A DNA stretch of 64,000 nucleotides, from assembly GCF_030708455.1 (NCBI RefSeq), contig NZ_JAUYWF010000008.1, positions 161,024 to 225,023 on the forward strand. Direction: 5' to 3'. A program made the translations under genes and the position numbers. Under the pieces are notes generated by a model. The model was not told the origin of the DNA. It saw only the letters and a list, made by a program, of their open reading frames with translations, and did no database searches. Origin of the DNA: Halomonas sp. SSL-5. Its GTDB lineage: Bacteria; Pseudomonadota; Gammaproteobacteria; Pseudomonadales; Halomonadaceae. Shown piece after piece: positions 46,513 through 54,675 of the stretch. Numbering within the stretch: position 1 is the stretch's first letter; each line of letters starts with the position of its first letter.

Positions 46513-48717
46513 ATGAATCCCATCGAAGGACATCTCCCCACCCGCAGCCCCCTGCACGAGATCCTGGCCCCCGCCGGCATCGCCGTGGTGGGCGCCTCCG
46601 CCGACCCCACCAAGCGCGGCTACAAGGCCATGGTCGGCCTGATCAAGGATGGCTACCGGGGCGAGATCTACCCGGTCAACCCCAAGGCCGACATGATCCT
46701 CGGGGTCAAGGCGTGGCCCTCGGTCACCGCCATCCCCGGCACCCCGGCGCTGGCACTGCTCTGCACCCCGGCGGCCACCGTGCCCGGGCTGATCGCCGAG
46801 TGCGGCCGGCGCGGCATCAAGGGGGCGGTGATACTCGCCAGCGGCTTCGCCGAGACCGGCGAGGAGGGCGCGGCGCTGGAGCGCGAGATGATGGAGAAGG
46901 CCCGCGCCCACGGCGTGCGCATCATCGGCCCCAACACCTCGGGCATCTTCAACCTGCACCACAAGGTCAACCTGCTGTCGCTGGACAACGTCAAGCCCGG
47001 CGATGTCGGCATCATCTCCCAGTCCGGCAACATGCTGCTGTCGCTGGCGCTGGAGGCGCAGCACAACGGCCAGGTGGGCTTCTCCACCTACGTCGGTCCC
47101 GGCAACCAGAGCGATATCGGCTTCAACGACTACCTGCGCTATCTCGGCGAGGATCACCACACCCGGGTCGCCACCCTCTATGTCGAGGGCTTCCGCGACG
47201 GGCGCAAGTTCCTGGAGGTGGCCCGCGAGGTCTCCGCCATGAAGCCGGTGGTGGTCTACAAGTCCGGCTCCACCGCGGCGGGCCAGAAGGCGGCGAGCTC
47301 CCATACCGGGGCGCTGGCCGGCAGCTACGCCATGACCGTGGACCTGCTCAAGCAGTCGGGTGTCAGCGTGGTGCACCAGTCCGACGAGATCCTGCCGGTG
47401 GCCGAGGGACTGGGGCTGCTGCAGAAGGCCCGTGGCAAGCGGGTGGCGGTGATCGCCGATGGCGGCGGCCAGGCCACCATCGCCTCCGACCGCCTGGCCG
47501 AGGCGGGCCTCGAGCTCGCCGAGCTCGCCGAGTCGACCCGCGCGAAGCTGCGTGAGGTGCTCTTCCCCCAGGCCTCCACCGTCAACCCGGTGGACGTGGC
47601 CGGCTCCACCGACGCCAATCCGTCGCTGCTGGCCACCTGCATGGAGATCGTCGCCGCCGACGACAACGTCGACAGCGTCTTCCTGGTGGGCATGTTCGGC
47701 GGCTACAGTCTCCGCTTCGCCGAGTCGCTGCTGGGCGACGAGATGCGTGGCGCCGAGGCGATGGTGGACCTCTCCAACGCCACCGAGAAGCCGCTGGTGA
47801 TCTACAGCCTGTATACCCCGGTCAAGCCCCCGGCGCTGCGTCGCCTGCACGAGGCGGGCTTGCCGGTCTACGCCTCCATCGAGCATGCGGTGCGGGTGCT
47901 CTCCGCGCTGGGCGAGCGCGGCCAGTACCTGGCCCAGTACCATCGCCAGAGTCGCGAGCGCAGCGTCGATCCCATGCCCGAGCTCACCGCCATGTTCCAG
48001 CAGGCCCAGTCGGAGGGGCGCGATCTCCTCGAGTACGAGGCCAAGCGGCTGCTGCGCGAGCATGGCATCGAGGTGCCGCTGGAGCTGGTGGTGCGCAACG
48101 AGGCGGAACTGGCGGACGCCGCCGGTCGGTTTGCTGGAGAGAGCGGCGAGACGCCGCTGGCCATGAAGGTGGTCTCCAAGGATATCCTGCACAAATCCGA
48201 CGCCGGCGGCGTCAAGCTCAACGTGGTGGGCGAGGCCGCGATGCGCGATGCCCGCGAGGCGATCCTCGCCTCCTGCCGTGAGTACGACGCCAGCGCCGAG
48301 ATCGAGGGCGTGCTGGTCACCCCCATGGCGCAGAAGGGGGTGGAGGTGATCCTCGGGGTGATCCGCGACCCCATCTTCGGGCCGGTGCTGATGTTCGGTC
48401 TCGGCGGCATCTTCGTCGAGATCCTCGAGGACGTGGCCTTCCGCTCGATCCCGCTCTCGCGCTTCGATGCCGAGTCCATGGTCGATCAGATAAAGGCCAG
48501 GAAGATCCTCGGCGGGGTGCGCGGCGAGAAGGCGGTGGACAAGGCCTCGCTGGTCGACCTGCTGCTCAAGGTGTCGCGCATCGTCGAGGCCTACCCGGCG
48601 CTCTCCGAGCTGGACCTCAACCCGGTGATCGTCAACGCCGACGGCTATGCCGTGGTGGATGCCCGGGTTATCGTCGACCGTGACGCCGAACCCACCGACA
48701 AGGACGCAGACGCATGA
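46513..48717 (+). CDS. Acyl-CoA synthetase, ADP-forming type (acetate-CoA ligase family)
   Basis: 734 residues, both halves fused: CoA-binding and ligase domains first (GIAVVGASADPTKRGYKAMVGLIKDGYRG; VGIISQSGNMLLSLALEAQ; the phosphohistidine loop ASSHTGALAGS), then an ATP-grasp domain (YEAKRLLREHGIEVPLELV...MKVVSKDILHKSDAGGVKLNV...VMFGLGGIFVEILEDVAFR). No C-terminal GNAT acetyltransferase, so not the Pat protein. It activates or releases a carboxylic acid as its CoA ester with ATP/ADP. Stop overlaps the next gene's ATG (ATGA). Confidence 0.92.
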   Translation: MNPIEGHLPTRSPLHEILAPAGIAVVGASADPTKRGYKAMVGLIKDGYRGEIYPVNPKADMILGVKAWPSVTAIPGTPALALLCTPAATVPGLIAECGRRGIKGAVILASGFAETGEEGAALEREMMEKARAHGVRIIGPNTSGIFNLHHKVNLLSLDNVKPGDVGIISQSGNMLLSLALEAQHNGQVGFSTYVGPGNQSDIGFNDYLRYLGEDHHTRVATLYVEGFRDGRKFLEVAREVSAMKPVVVYKSGSTAAGQKAASSHTGALAGSYAMTVDLLKQSGVSVVHQSDEILPVAEGLGLLQKARGKRVAVIADGGGQATIASDRLAEAGLELAELAESTRAKLREVLFPQASTVNPVDVAGSTDANPSLLATCMEIVAADDNVDSVFLVGMFGGYSLRFAESLLGDEMRGAEAMVDLSNATEKPLVIYSLYTPVKPPALRRLHEAGLPVYASIEHAVRVLSALGERGQYLAQYHRQSRERSVDPMPELTAMFQQAQSEGRDLLEYEAKRLLREHGIEVPLELVVRNEAELADAAGRFAGESGETPLAMKVVSKDILHKSDAGGVKLNVVGEAAMRDAREAILASCREYDASAEIEGVLVTPMAQKGVEVILGVIRDPIFGPVLMFGLGGIFVEILEDVAFRSIPLSRFDAESMVDQIKARKILGGVRGEKAVDKASLVDLLLKVSRIVEAYPALSELDLNPVIVNADGYAVVDARVIVDRDAEPTDKDADA

Positions 48718-49517
48718 GCCAGCACCAGCCGCCGCTGACCGACGCCCGCCTGACCCTGGAGGGGCGGGTGGCCACCCTGACCCTGGATCGCCACGACGTG
48801 CGTAACGCCCTGACCGGTACCGCCCTTGTGGATGACATCATCGCCGTGTCGCAGTGGGCCAACGCCTGCGACGACGTCTCGGTGCTGGTGATCACCGGCG
48901 CGGGGAGCGCCTTCTCCGCCGGCGGCAACGTCAAGGACATGGCCAGCCGCGGCGGCGATTTCGCCGGCGACGTGGCCGAGGTGTCGGCGCGCTATCGCCG
49001 CGGCATCCAGCGCATCCCGCTGGCCCTTGCCGAGGTGGAGGTGCCGATCATCGCCGCGGTCAACGGCCCGGCCATCGGTGCCGGCTTCGACCTGGCCAAC
49101 ATGGCCGATATCCGCATCGCCTCCAGTCGCGCGAAGTTCGGCGAGACCTTCCTCAACCTGGGGATCATCCCCGGCGACGGCGGCGCCTGGTTCATGCAGC
49201 GTCTGATCGGCTACCAGCGCGCCTTCGAGCTGACCCTCTCCGGTCGGGTGATCGATGCCGAGGAGGCGAAGGAGTACGGCATCGTGCTGGAGGTGACCGA
49301 GCCCGAGGCGCTGATGGACAAGGTGGACGAGATTGCCTCCCACATCGCCGCCCAGCCGCCCAAGGCCACACGGCTGACCAAGCGGCTGATGAAGATGGCG
49401 CAGCGCACCGAGCTCAAGGACTTCCTCGATCTCTGCGCGGTGTTCCAAGGCATGTGCCACAACGAGCCCGAGCACCTGGAGGCGGTCAACGCCATGCTGG
49501 AGAAGATGGCGAAATAG
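48714..49517 (+). CDS. Enoyl-CoA hydratase/isomerase family protein (second of cluster)
   Basis: 267 residues, crotonase fold: GAGSAFSAGGNVKDMASRGG, AAVNGPAIGAGFDLANMADIRIASSRAKFGETFLNLGIIPGDGGAWFMQRLIGYQRAFELTLSGR, with the catalytic Glu in KFGETF and an Asp nearby. Overlaps the synthetase gene by 4 nt. Together with the first crotonase and the synthetase it forms a module for degrading one acid via its CoA ester; a thiolase or dehydrogenase is absent here, so the substrate stays open. Confidence 0.88.
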   Translation: MSQHQPPLTDARLTLEGRVATLTLDRHDVRNALTGTALVDDIIAVSQWANACDDVSVLVITGAGSAFSAGGNVKDMASRGGDFAGDVAEVSARYRRGIQRIPLALAEVEVPIIAAVNGPAIGAGFDLANMADIRIASSRAKFGETFLNLGIIPGDGGAWFMQRLIGYQRAFELTLSGRVIDAEEAKEYGIVLEVTEPEALMDKVDEIASHIAAQPPKATRLTKRLMKMAQRTELKDFLDLCAVFQGMCHNEPEHLEAVNAMLEKMAK

Positions 49518-49548
49518 CCGTCTCGGCGGCAACTGGCGCCTTTCCCCG

Positions 49549-49574
49549 CGACGCCCGGCTTCGGCCGGGCGTCG
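49549..49574 (+). terminator. Terminator after the acyl-CoA cluster
   Basis: Perfect 11-bp stem CGACGCCCGGC / GCCGGGCGTCG with a TTCG tetraloop, then TTGTGT, 32 bases after the second crotonase gene. Confidence 0.8.
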
Positions 49575-49677
49575 TTGTGTCGGGGGTAACGGTCAAGGTC
49601 CGAGCAAAAAATCGCTTGTCGCCAAGGTGCCTGCCTGGCGATGCTGGGGCTATCCGATCTCACAGGGAGGTGAACCG

Positions 49678-51615
49678 ATGGCCGACAGCACCCTGGTCTT
49701 TATCGTGCTCGGGCTGACCCTGGCCGCCTTCGTCTGGGGGCGCTTCCGCTACGACCTAGTGGCCCTGGCCGCGCTGCTCGGCTCTGTGTTGCTGGGCCTG
49801 GTGCCCGGCGACGAGGCCTTCCTGGGCTTCGGCCATCCGGCGGTGATCACCGTGGCCGCGGTGCTGGTGCTCAGCCGCGGCTTCGAGCGCTCCGGGGTGG
49901 TGGATGTCATCGCCGAGCAGGTGCTCAGGGTCGGCGAGCGGCTCTTCCTGCAGCTGCTGGTGCTGGTGGGCACCGTAGTGGTGCTCTCCGGGATCATGAA
50001 CAACGTCGGCGCCCTGGCGCTGCTGCTGCCGGTGGCCATGCGCCTGGCCCGGGAGCACGACGCCTCGCCCTCACTGCTGCTGATGCCGCTGGCCTTCGGC
50101 TCGCTGCTCGGCGGGCTCACCACCCTGATCGGCACCCCGCCCAATATCATCATCGCCAGCTACCGTGGCGACGTCACCGGCGAGGGTTTCGGCATGTTCT
50201 CCTTCTCGCCGGTGGGCGTGGTGGTGGCCCTGGCGGGGCTCGCCTTTATCCTGTTGCTGGGCTGGCGGCTGGTGCCGCAGCGGGCCGGCAAGGCCTCCCT
50301 GGATGCGATGTTCGATACCGCCCACTACCTGGTCGAGCTGCGCGTCGGCGAGGAGTCGAAGGCCAACGGCCTGAGCCTGCGTGAACTGCAGCAGGAGCTG
50401 GAGGAGACCATCCCGGTGCTGGCCGTGGTGCGCAACGAGCGGAAGCGCGCCGGCCACGCCTTCTTCGGCACCCTCAGGGAGGGGGATATCCTGCTGATGG
50501 AGGCGGGCCCCGAGGAGATGAAGCTACTGCAGGACAAGGCGGGCCTGCGCCTGGGCAAGGAGGCCGAAGAGGAAGAGCAGGAGGCCGAGGAGAAGGAAGC
50601 AGAGGAAACCGAAGAGGACAATCAGACCCAGCAGGAGAGCACCGGTCATAACAGCGAGAGCCCGGTCGAGGAGAACGACGAGGTAACAGGCGAAGGGAGG
50701 GGCGGGGGCAAGGCGGGACAGGAGAAGAAGGAAGATAAGAAGGGCGGCGTCGATACCGAGGGCCTGCAGCTGGTGGAGGCGGTGGTGCGCAACGACTCCA
50801 TGATGGTCAATCGCACCGTGACCCAGCTGCGCCTGCTCAACCAGTTCGGCCTGCACCTGGTGGCGGTGGCCCGGGACGGCGGGCGCCTCAAGCAGCGCCT
50901 GCGCGAGATCCGCTTCCGCCCGGGCGACGTGCTGCTGCTGCAGGGCGGCGAGATCGAGCTGGCCGAGAGCCTGGCCACCCTGGGTTGCCTGCCACTGGCC
51001 AGCCGCAACCTGACCCTGGGCCAGCCGCGCATGCTGCTGGTCTCCATCGCCATCTTCGCCGCCGCCATCCTGGCGATGATCTTCGACCTGCTGCCGGCGG
51101 CGGTTGCCCTCTCCCTGGCGGCGCTGGTGACGCTGCTGGTGGGGGTGCTGCCCCTGCGCGAGGGCTACCAGGCCATCGACGGACCGGTGATCGTGCTGCT
51201 CGGCGCCATGATCCCGGTGGGCGAGGCCCTGGAGACCAGCGGCGGCGCCGCGCTGATCGCCGAGGCGATGCTCGCCTGGGGCAGCGAATGGCCGGTGGTG
51301 GTCACCCTGGTGGGGCTCTTCGTGCTCTCCATGGTGCTCTCCAATGTCGTCAACAACGCCGCGGCGGCGCTGCTGATGGCGCCCATCGCGGCGAGCCTCG
51401 CGGCTGGCTTCGATGCCTCGGTGGACCCCTTCCTGATGGTGGTGGCGGTGAGCGCCTCCTGCGCCTTCCTGACCCCCATCGGCCACCAGTCCAACACCCT
51501 GGTGATGGGCCCCGGCGGTTACCGCTTCGGCGACTACTGGAAGCTGGGCCTGCCGCTCTCCCTGGTGGTGCTGGCGGTGGCTATTCCGATGATCCTGCTG
51601 GTGTGGCCGCTTTGA
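49678..51615 (+). CDS. SLC13-family permease with RCK_C (TrkA-C) domains and a charged insert
   Basis: 645 residues. Two halves of membrane helices carry matching SNT-like signatures (LSGIMNNVGALALLLPVAM and LSNVVNNAAAALLMAPIA; IGTPPNIIIASYRGD and IGHQSNTLVMGPGG). Between them are two soluble RCK_C modules (about 212-290 and 362-435). They are separated by a striking 65-residue stretch (about 296-361) made almost only of Glu, Lys, Gln, Gly and Asp, which has no place in the domain fold. Predicted sodium-coupled anion transporter (sulfate, dicarboxylate or similar). GGAGG precedes ATG 49678. Confidence 0.9.
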   Translation: MADSTLVFIVLGLTLAAFVWGRFRYDLVALAALLGSVLLGLVPGDEAFLGFGHPAVITVAAVLVLSRGFERSGVVDVIAEQVLRVGERLFLQLLVLVGTVVVLSGIMNNVGALALLLPVAMRLAREHDASPSLLLMPLAFGSLLGGLTTLIGTPPNIIIASYRGDVTGEGFGMFSFSPVGVVVALAGLAFILLLGWRLVPQRAGKASLDAMFDTAHYLVELRVGEESKANGLSLRELQQELEETIPVLAVVRNERKRAGHAFFGTLREGDILLMEAGPEEMKLLQDKAGLRLGKEAEEEEQEAEEKEAEETEEDNQTQQESTGHNSESPVEENDEVTGEGRGGGKAGQEKKEDKKGGVDTEGLQLVEAVVRNDSMMVNRTVTQLRLLNQFGLHLVAVARDGGRLKQRLREIRFRPGDVLLLQGGEIELAESLATLGCLPLASRNLTLGQPRMLLVSIAIFAAAILAMIFDLLPAAVALSLAALVTLLVGVLPLREGYQAIDGPVIVLLGAMIPVGEALETSGGAALIAEAMLAWGSEWPVVVTLVGLFVLSMVLSNVVNNAAAALLMAPIAASLAAGFDASVDPFLMVVAVSASCAFLTPIGHQSNTLVMGPGGYRFGDYWKLGLPLSLVVLAVAIPMILLVWPL

Positions 51616-51619
51616 ATCA

Positions 51620-51750
51620 GCGACAGAGTGCGAGAGGCGCCGGGGAAAGGGCGTAGAGGGGGTCCTATGCCAGGGATGGCATCGGTAGCGTACAGGGAGG
51701 TATTCACAGCGCCCCCTCGTAGGCCTTTCGCCGGAAAAGCCTCGAGCACG
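51620..51750 (+). repeat. Foldback element, copy 3 (diverged core)
   Basis: Shares GGCGCCGGGG, GAGGGGGTCC, CAGGGATGG, CGGTAGCGTACAGGGA and CGCCCCCTCGTAGGCC with the other copies; terminal repeats not recognisable. In its arms GAAAGG (51645-51650) pairs with CCTTTC (51724-51729), where copy 1 has GACAGG with CCTGTC. Begins about 5 bases after the transporter stop; boundaries approximate. Confidence 0.8.
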
Positions 51751-51814
51751 GTGGCTTAAGAACTGCACGCCCCGGCACATGGCCGGGGCGTGGGGTTGGC
51801 GGGGATGAGAACCG

Positions 51815-54262
51815 TCAGGCGGCGTGGTGGCGCAGTACCTTGGCCTTGTCGGTGACGAAGGCGTCGTACTCGAAGTCGTCCACGGTGAGCAGTTCCAGCA
51901 CCTGGGCCTCGCGCTCGCGCATAAAGGTGGCATCCTCCTCGCTGATGATGCCGGCTCTGGCAGCCTCTTCCACCCGCTGCTCGGGATGCAGTGCATCAGA
52001 GGGCAGCTCCCCCTTGGCGTAGGCCTTGTTGACGGTGCGGTAGAGGGTCTCGGCACGCTCCTGGGTGGCCAGCAGGGCGTTGTACTGCGCCAGGGGGTTC
52101 GCCTGTTCGCCGTCGTCGGCGCTCCAGGTATTGGCCAGCAGCTTCTCGCGCAGGGCGCTGTCCCGTGAGACCGCCTGGGCGATGCTGCGGGCCAGGTCGT
52201 CGTGGGGGCGCTTGAAGCGTTTGCCGCGCGGCATCACCACCCGGCGCAGCACGCCGGCCAGCGCGCGGTTGGGCAGGTTGTCGAACAGCTCGTCCAGGGC
52301 CTGCTCGGCGCGGCCCAGCAGCAGCTGGCAGCTATAGTGGAGCAGCGCCGCCTCGTCCTCGACCTTGTCGCCCTCGTGCCACTGCTTGATCACCATGGAG
52401 GCGAGATAGAGGTTGGAGAGCACGTCGCCGAGGCGCGCCGAGAGCATCTCGCGCAGCTTCAGGGTGGCGCCGAGGCTCGCCATGGCGGCGTCGGCGCAGA
52501 GCCCGAAGCCGGCGGAGAGCCGCGCGATCTCCTGGGCGTAAGGAGCGGCAACGCCGTCGAAGGGCACCGCGGGCTTGCCGATCCCCAGCCCCTGGGTGAA
52601 GGCCCGGGCGGCGTTGCCGAAGATCAGTCCGGCATGGCCGAAGAAGGCGCGGTCGAAGGCCGCCAGGTCATTGGCGTCCTTGGCGGCCAGCTCCTCGAGC
52701 ACGTAAGGATGGCAGCGGATCGCCCCCTGGCCGAAGATCATCAGGTTGCGGGTCATGATGTTGGCGCCTTCCACGGTGATCGCCACCGGGTTGGCGCTGT
52801 AGCCGATCCCCAGGTAGTTGCGCGGTCCGAGGGTCACCGCCTTGCCGCCGTGGATATCCATGGCGTCGCCGAGGATCACCCGCTGGAACTCGGTGAGCTG
52901 GCTCTTGAGGATCGCCGAGGGCACCGCCGGCTTCTCGCCGCGGTCGATGGTGTTGGCGGTCTGGTAGACCGCCGCCTGGGCGATGTAACCCAGCGCCGTC
53001 ATGCGCGCCAGGGGCTCCTGGACGCCCTCCATCTCGGCCACCGGCACGTTGAACTGCCTGCGGATGCGGGCGAAGCCGCCGCTCCAGCCGATGGCGTAGC
53101 GGGCGGTGCCGGTGGCGCCGGAGGGCAGGGTGATGCAGCGTCCCACCGAGAGGCACTCCACCAGCATCCGCCAGCCCTGGCCGATCATCGCCTCGCCGCC
53201 GATGATGGTGTCCATCGGCACGAAGACATCCTTGCCCTTGATCGGACCGTTCAGGAAGGGACTGCCGATGGGATGGTGGCGGCGGCCGATCTCCATGCCC
53301 GCGGTATCGCGGGGGATCAGCGCCAGGGTGATGCCGCGATCTTTCTCGTCACCCAGCAGTTTCTCCGGGTCGAAGAGACGGAAGGCCAGGCCCACCACGC
53401 TGGCGATGGGGGCCAGGGTGATCCAACGCTTCTCGAAGTTGAGGCGCACGCCGAGCACCTCCTTGCCGTCGATGACCTGCCTGCAGACCACGCCGGTGTC
53501 GGGCAGCGAGGTGGCGTCACTGCCGGCCCGCGGGCCCGTGAGGCCGAAGCAGGGGATCTCGCGGCCATCGGCCAGCCGCGGCAGGTAGTGGTTCTTCTGC
53601 TCGTCGGTGCCGTACTTGAGCAGCAGCTCCCCCGGGCCCAGGGAGTTGGGCACGCCCACGGTGACCATCAGGGTCTCGTTGATGGAGAGCTTCTGCAGCA
53701 CCAGGGACTGGGCCTTGGCAGAGAAGCCCAGGCCGCCATACTCCCTGGGGATGATCATCCCGAAGTAGCGCTCCCGCTTGAGGTGGTCCCAGAGTTCCTG
53801 GGGCAGGTCGGCGCGCTCCTTGGCGATATCCCAGGCGTTGCACATGCCGGCAGCCACCGAGCACTGCGTGTCGATGAAGGCGCGCTCTTCCTCGGTGAGG
53901 CCCTCGTCCTCTGCATCCAGCAGCGCCTGCCAGTTCGGCTTGCCGGTGAAGAGCTCGCCGTCCCAGGCCACGCTGCCGGCCTCCAGCGCGGTGCGCTCGG
54001 TGTCGGAGACCTTCGGCGAGACCTTCTTGAACATGGCGAACAGGCGTGGGGTCAGCCACCGGCCGCGCAACGCCGGCAGGCCGGCGGCGGCCACGGCAAC
54101 AGCGCCCACGAGCAGGATGACGCCGAGCACCGCGGAGGCGGCGAGCAGGCTTATCAGGCCGGTGACGGCGAGCACCGCCAGGGCGGGCCGGGCGCCGGCC
54201 TCGCGGCGCATCACCGCGAGCAGGCCGACGATGGCCACGAGCAGCAGGATCAGGGTGGGCAT
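51815..54262 (-). CDS. fadE: Acyl-CoA dehydrogenase (FadE type)
   Basis: First dehydrogenation of beta-oxidation, 815 residues, the size of E. coli FadE and unlike ordinary 380-residue ACADs. Starts with two membrane helices (LILLLVAIVGLLAVMRR; LISLLAASAVLGVILLVGAVAVAAAGL), then the ACAD core (PREYGGLGFSAKAQSLVLQKL, CFGLTGPRAGSDATSLPDTG, GDAMDIHGGKAVTLGPRNYLG) and a long helical C-terminus with RVVMPRGKRFKRPHDDL. GGAG precedes the ATG. A PsrA-like box lies 35 bases upstream. Confidence 0.95.
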   Translation of the reverse strand: MPTLILLLVAIVGLLAVMRREAGARPALAVLAVTGLISLLAASAVLGVILLVGAVAVAAAGLPALRGRWLTPRLFAMFKKVSPKVSDTERTALEAGSVAWDGELFTGKPNWQALLDAEDEGLTEEERAFIDTQCSVAAGMCNAWDIAKERADLPQELWDHLKRERYFGMIIPREYGGLGFSAKAQSLVLQKLSINETLMVTVGVPNSLGPGELLLKYGTDEQKNHYLPRLADGREIPCFGLTGPRAGSDATSLPDTGVVCRQVIDGKEVLGVRLNFEKRWITLAPIASVVGLAFRLFDPEKLLGDEKDRGITLALIPRDTAGMEIGRRHHPIGSPFLNGPIKGKDVFVPMDTIIGGEAMIGQGWRMLVECLSVGRCITLPSGATGTARYAIGWSGGFARIRRQFNVPVAEMEGVQEPLARMTALGYIAQAAVYQTANTIDRGEKPAVPSAILKSQLTEFQRVILGDAMDIHGGKAVTLGPRNYLGIGYSANPVAITVEGANIMTRNLMIFGQGAIRCHPYVLEELAAKDANDLAAFDRAFFGHAGLIFGNAARAFTQGLGIGKPAVPFDGVAAPYAQEIARLSAGFGLCADAAMASLGATLKLREMLSARLGDVLSNLYLASMVIKQWHEGDKVEDEAALLHYSCQLLLGRAEQALDELFDNLPNRALAGVLRRVVMPRGKRFKRPHDDLARSIAQAVSRDSALREKLLANTWSADDGEQANPLAQYNALLATQERAETLYRTVNKAYAKGELPSDALHPEQRVEEAARAGIISEEDATFMREREAQVLELLTVDDFEYDAFVTDKAKVLRHHAA

Positions 54263-54296
54263 GGGGAGACTCCGGTTGTGGTGAGACGCAGGGATT

Positions 54297-54310
54297 CGAA
54301 CAGATGTTTG
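54297..54310. promoter_or_regulatory. PsrA-like box before fadE
   Basis: On the fadE strand: CAAAC-ATCT-GTTCG, one mismatch from the published PsrA consensus CAAAC-N4-GTTTG (fatty-acid-responsive TetR repressor of pseudomonads). It lies 35 bases upstream of the ATG, where a repressor would overlap the promoter. Confidence 0.6.
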
Positions 54311-54364
54311 AATTCTTGCAGGTTAGCCCACATCGGTGCAACCGGCCAGCCTCACGACTCGTAA

Positions 54365-54661
54365 TCAAGGTGCCAGCAAGAGCGAGTGGCGCCTGTCGTC
54401 GGTAAAGCTGGCTGGTGGGAGGGCGCGGTTCGGCGCTCCGACTCTGCCGCGCGAATGGCGCCGAAGGCGCCCTAACGGTGTCCGCTGAGTTTTACCATTA
54501 CCGCCGGGAGGCCTGCGGCCTCCAATCGCCCGGGGGACCCGGCCTCCCACAATAAACCCGGCCTCCCAATACTCACTACCGAATTGGTTCACGCCAGTTT
54601 GCGAAGAACCAAAGAAACGCCCCGCGCTGCAGGGCAGGGCGGGGCAGGGCGCTGGAGGCAA
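54365..54661. other. Hairpin-rich intergenic region between betA and fadE
   Basis: No credible gene; one open frame on the minus strand is Gly/Pro/Arg-rich without homology I recognise. It contains perfect small hairpins (GGCGCC-GAA-GGCGCC at 54457-54471; GGAGGCC-TGC-GGCCTCC at 54507-54523) and a 13-bp direct repeat ACCCGGCCTCCCA at 54537-54549 and 54556-54568. It probably contains the end of the betA transcript and may be a decayed mobile or repeat sequence. Confidence 0.5.
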
Positions 54662-54675
54662 CGCGGGTGGCGGCG

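Noticed and set aside
46189..48192. 667-codon antisense open frame opposite the acyl-CoA synthetase
   Set aside because: Repetitive Gly/Leu/His/Val composition and no domain; the sense gene is intact.
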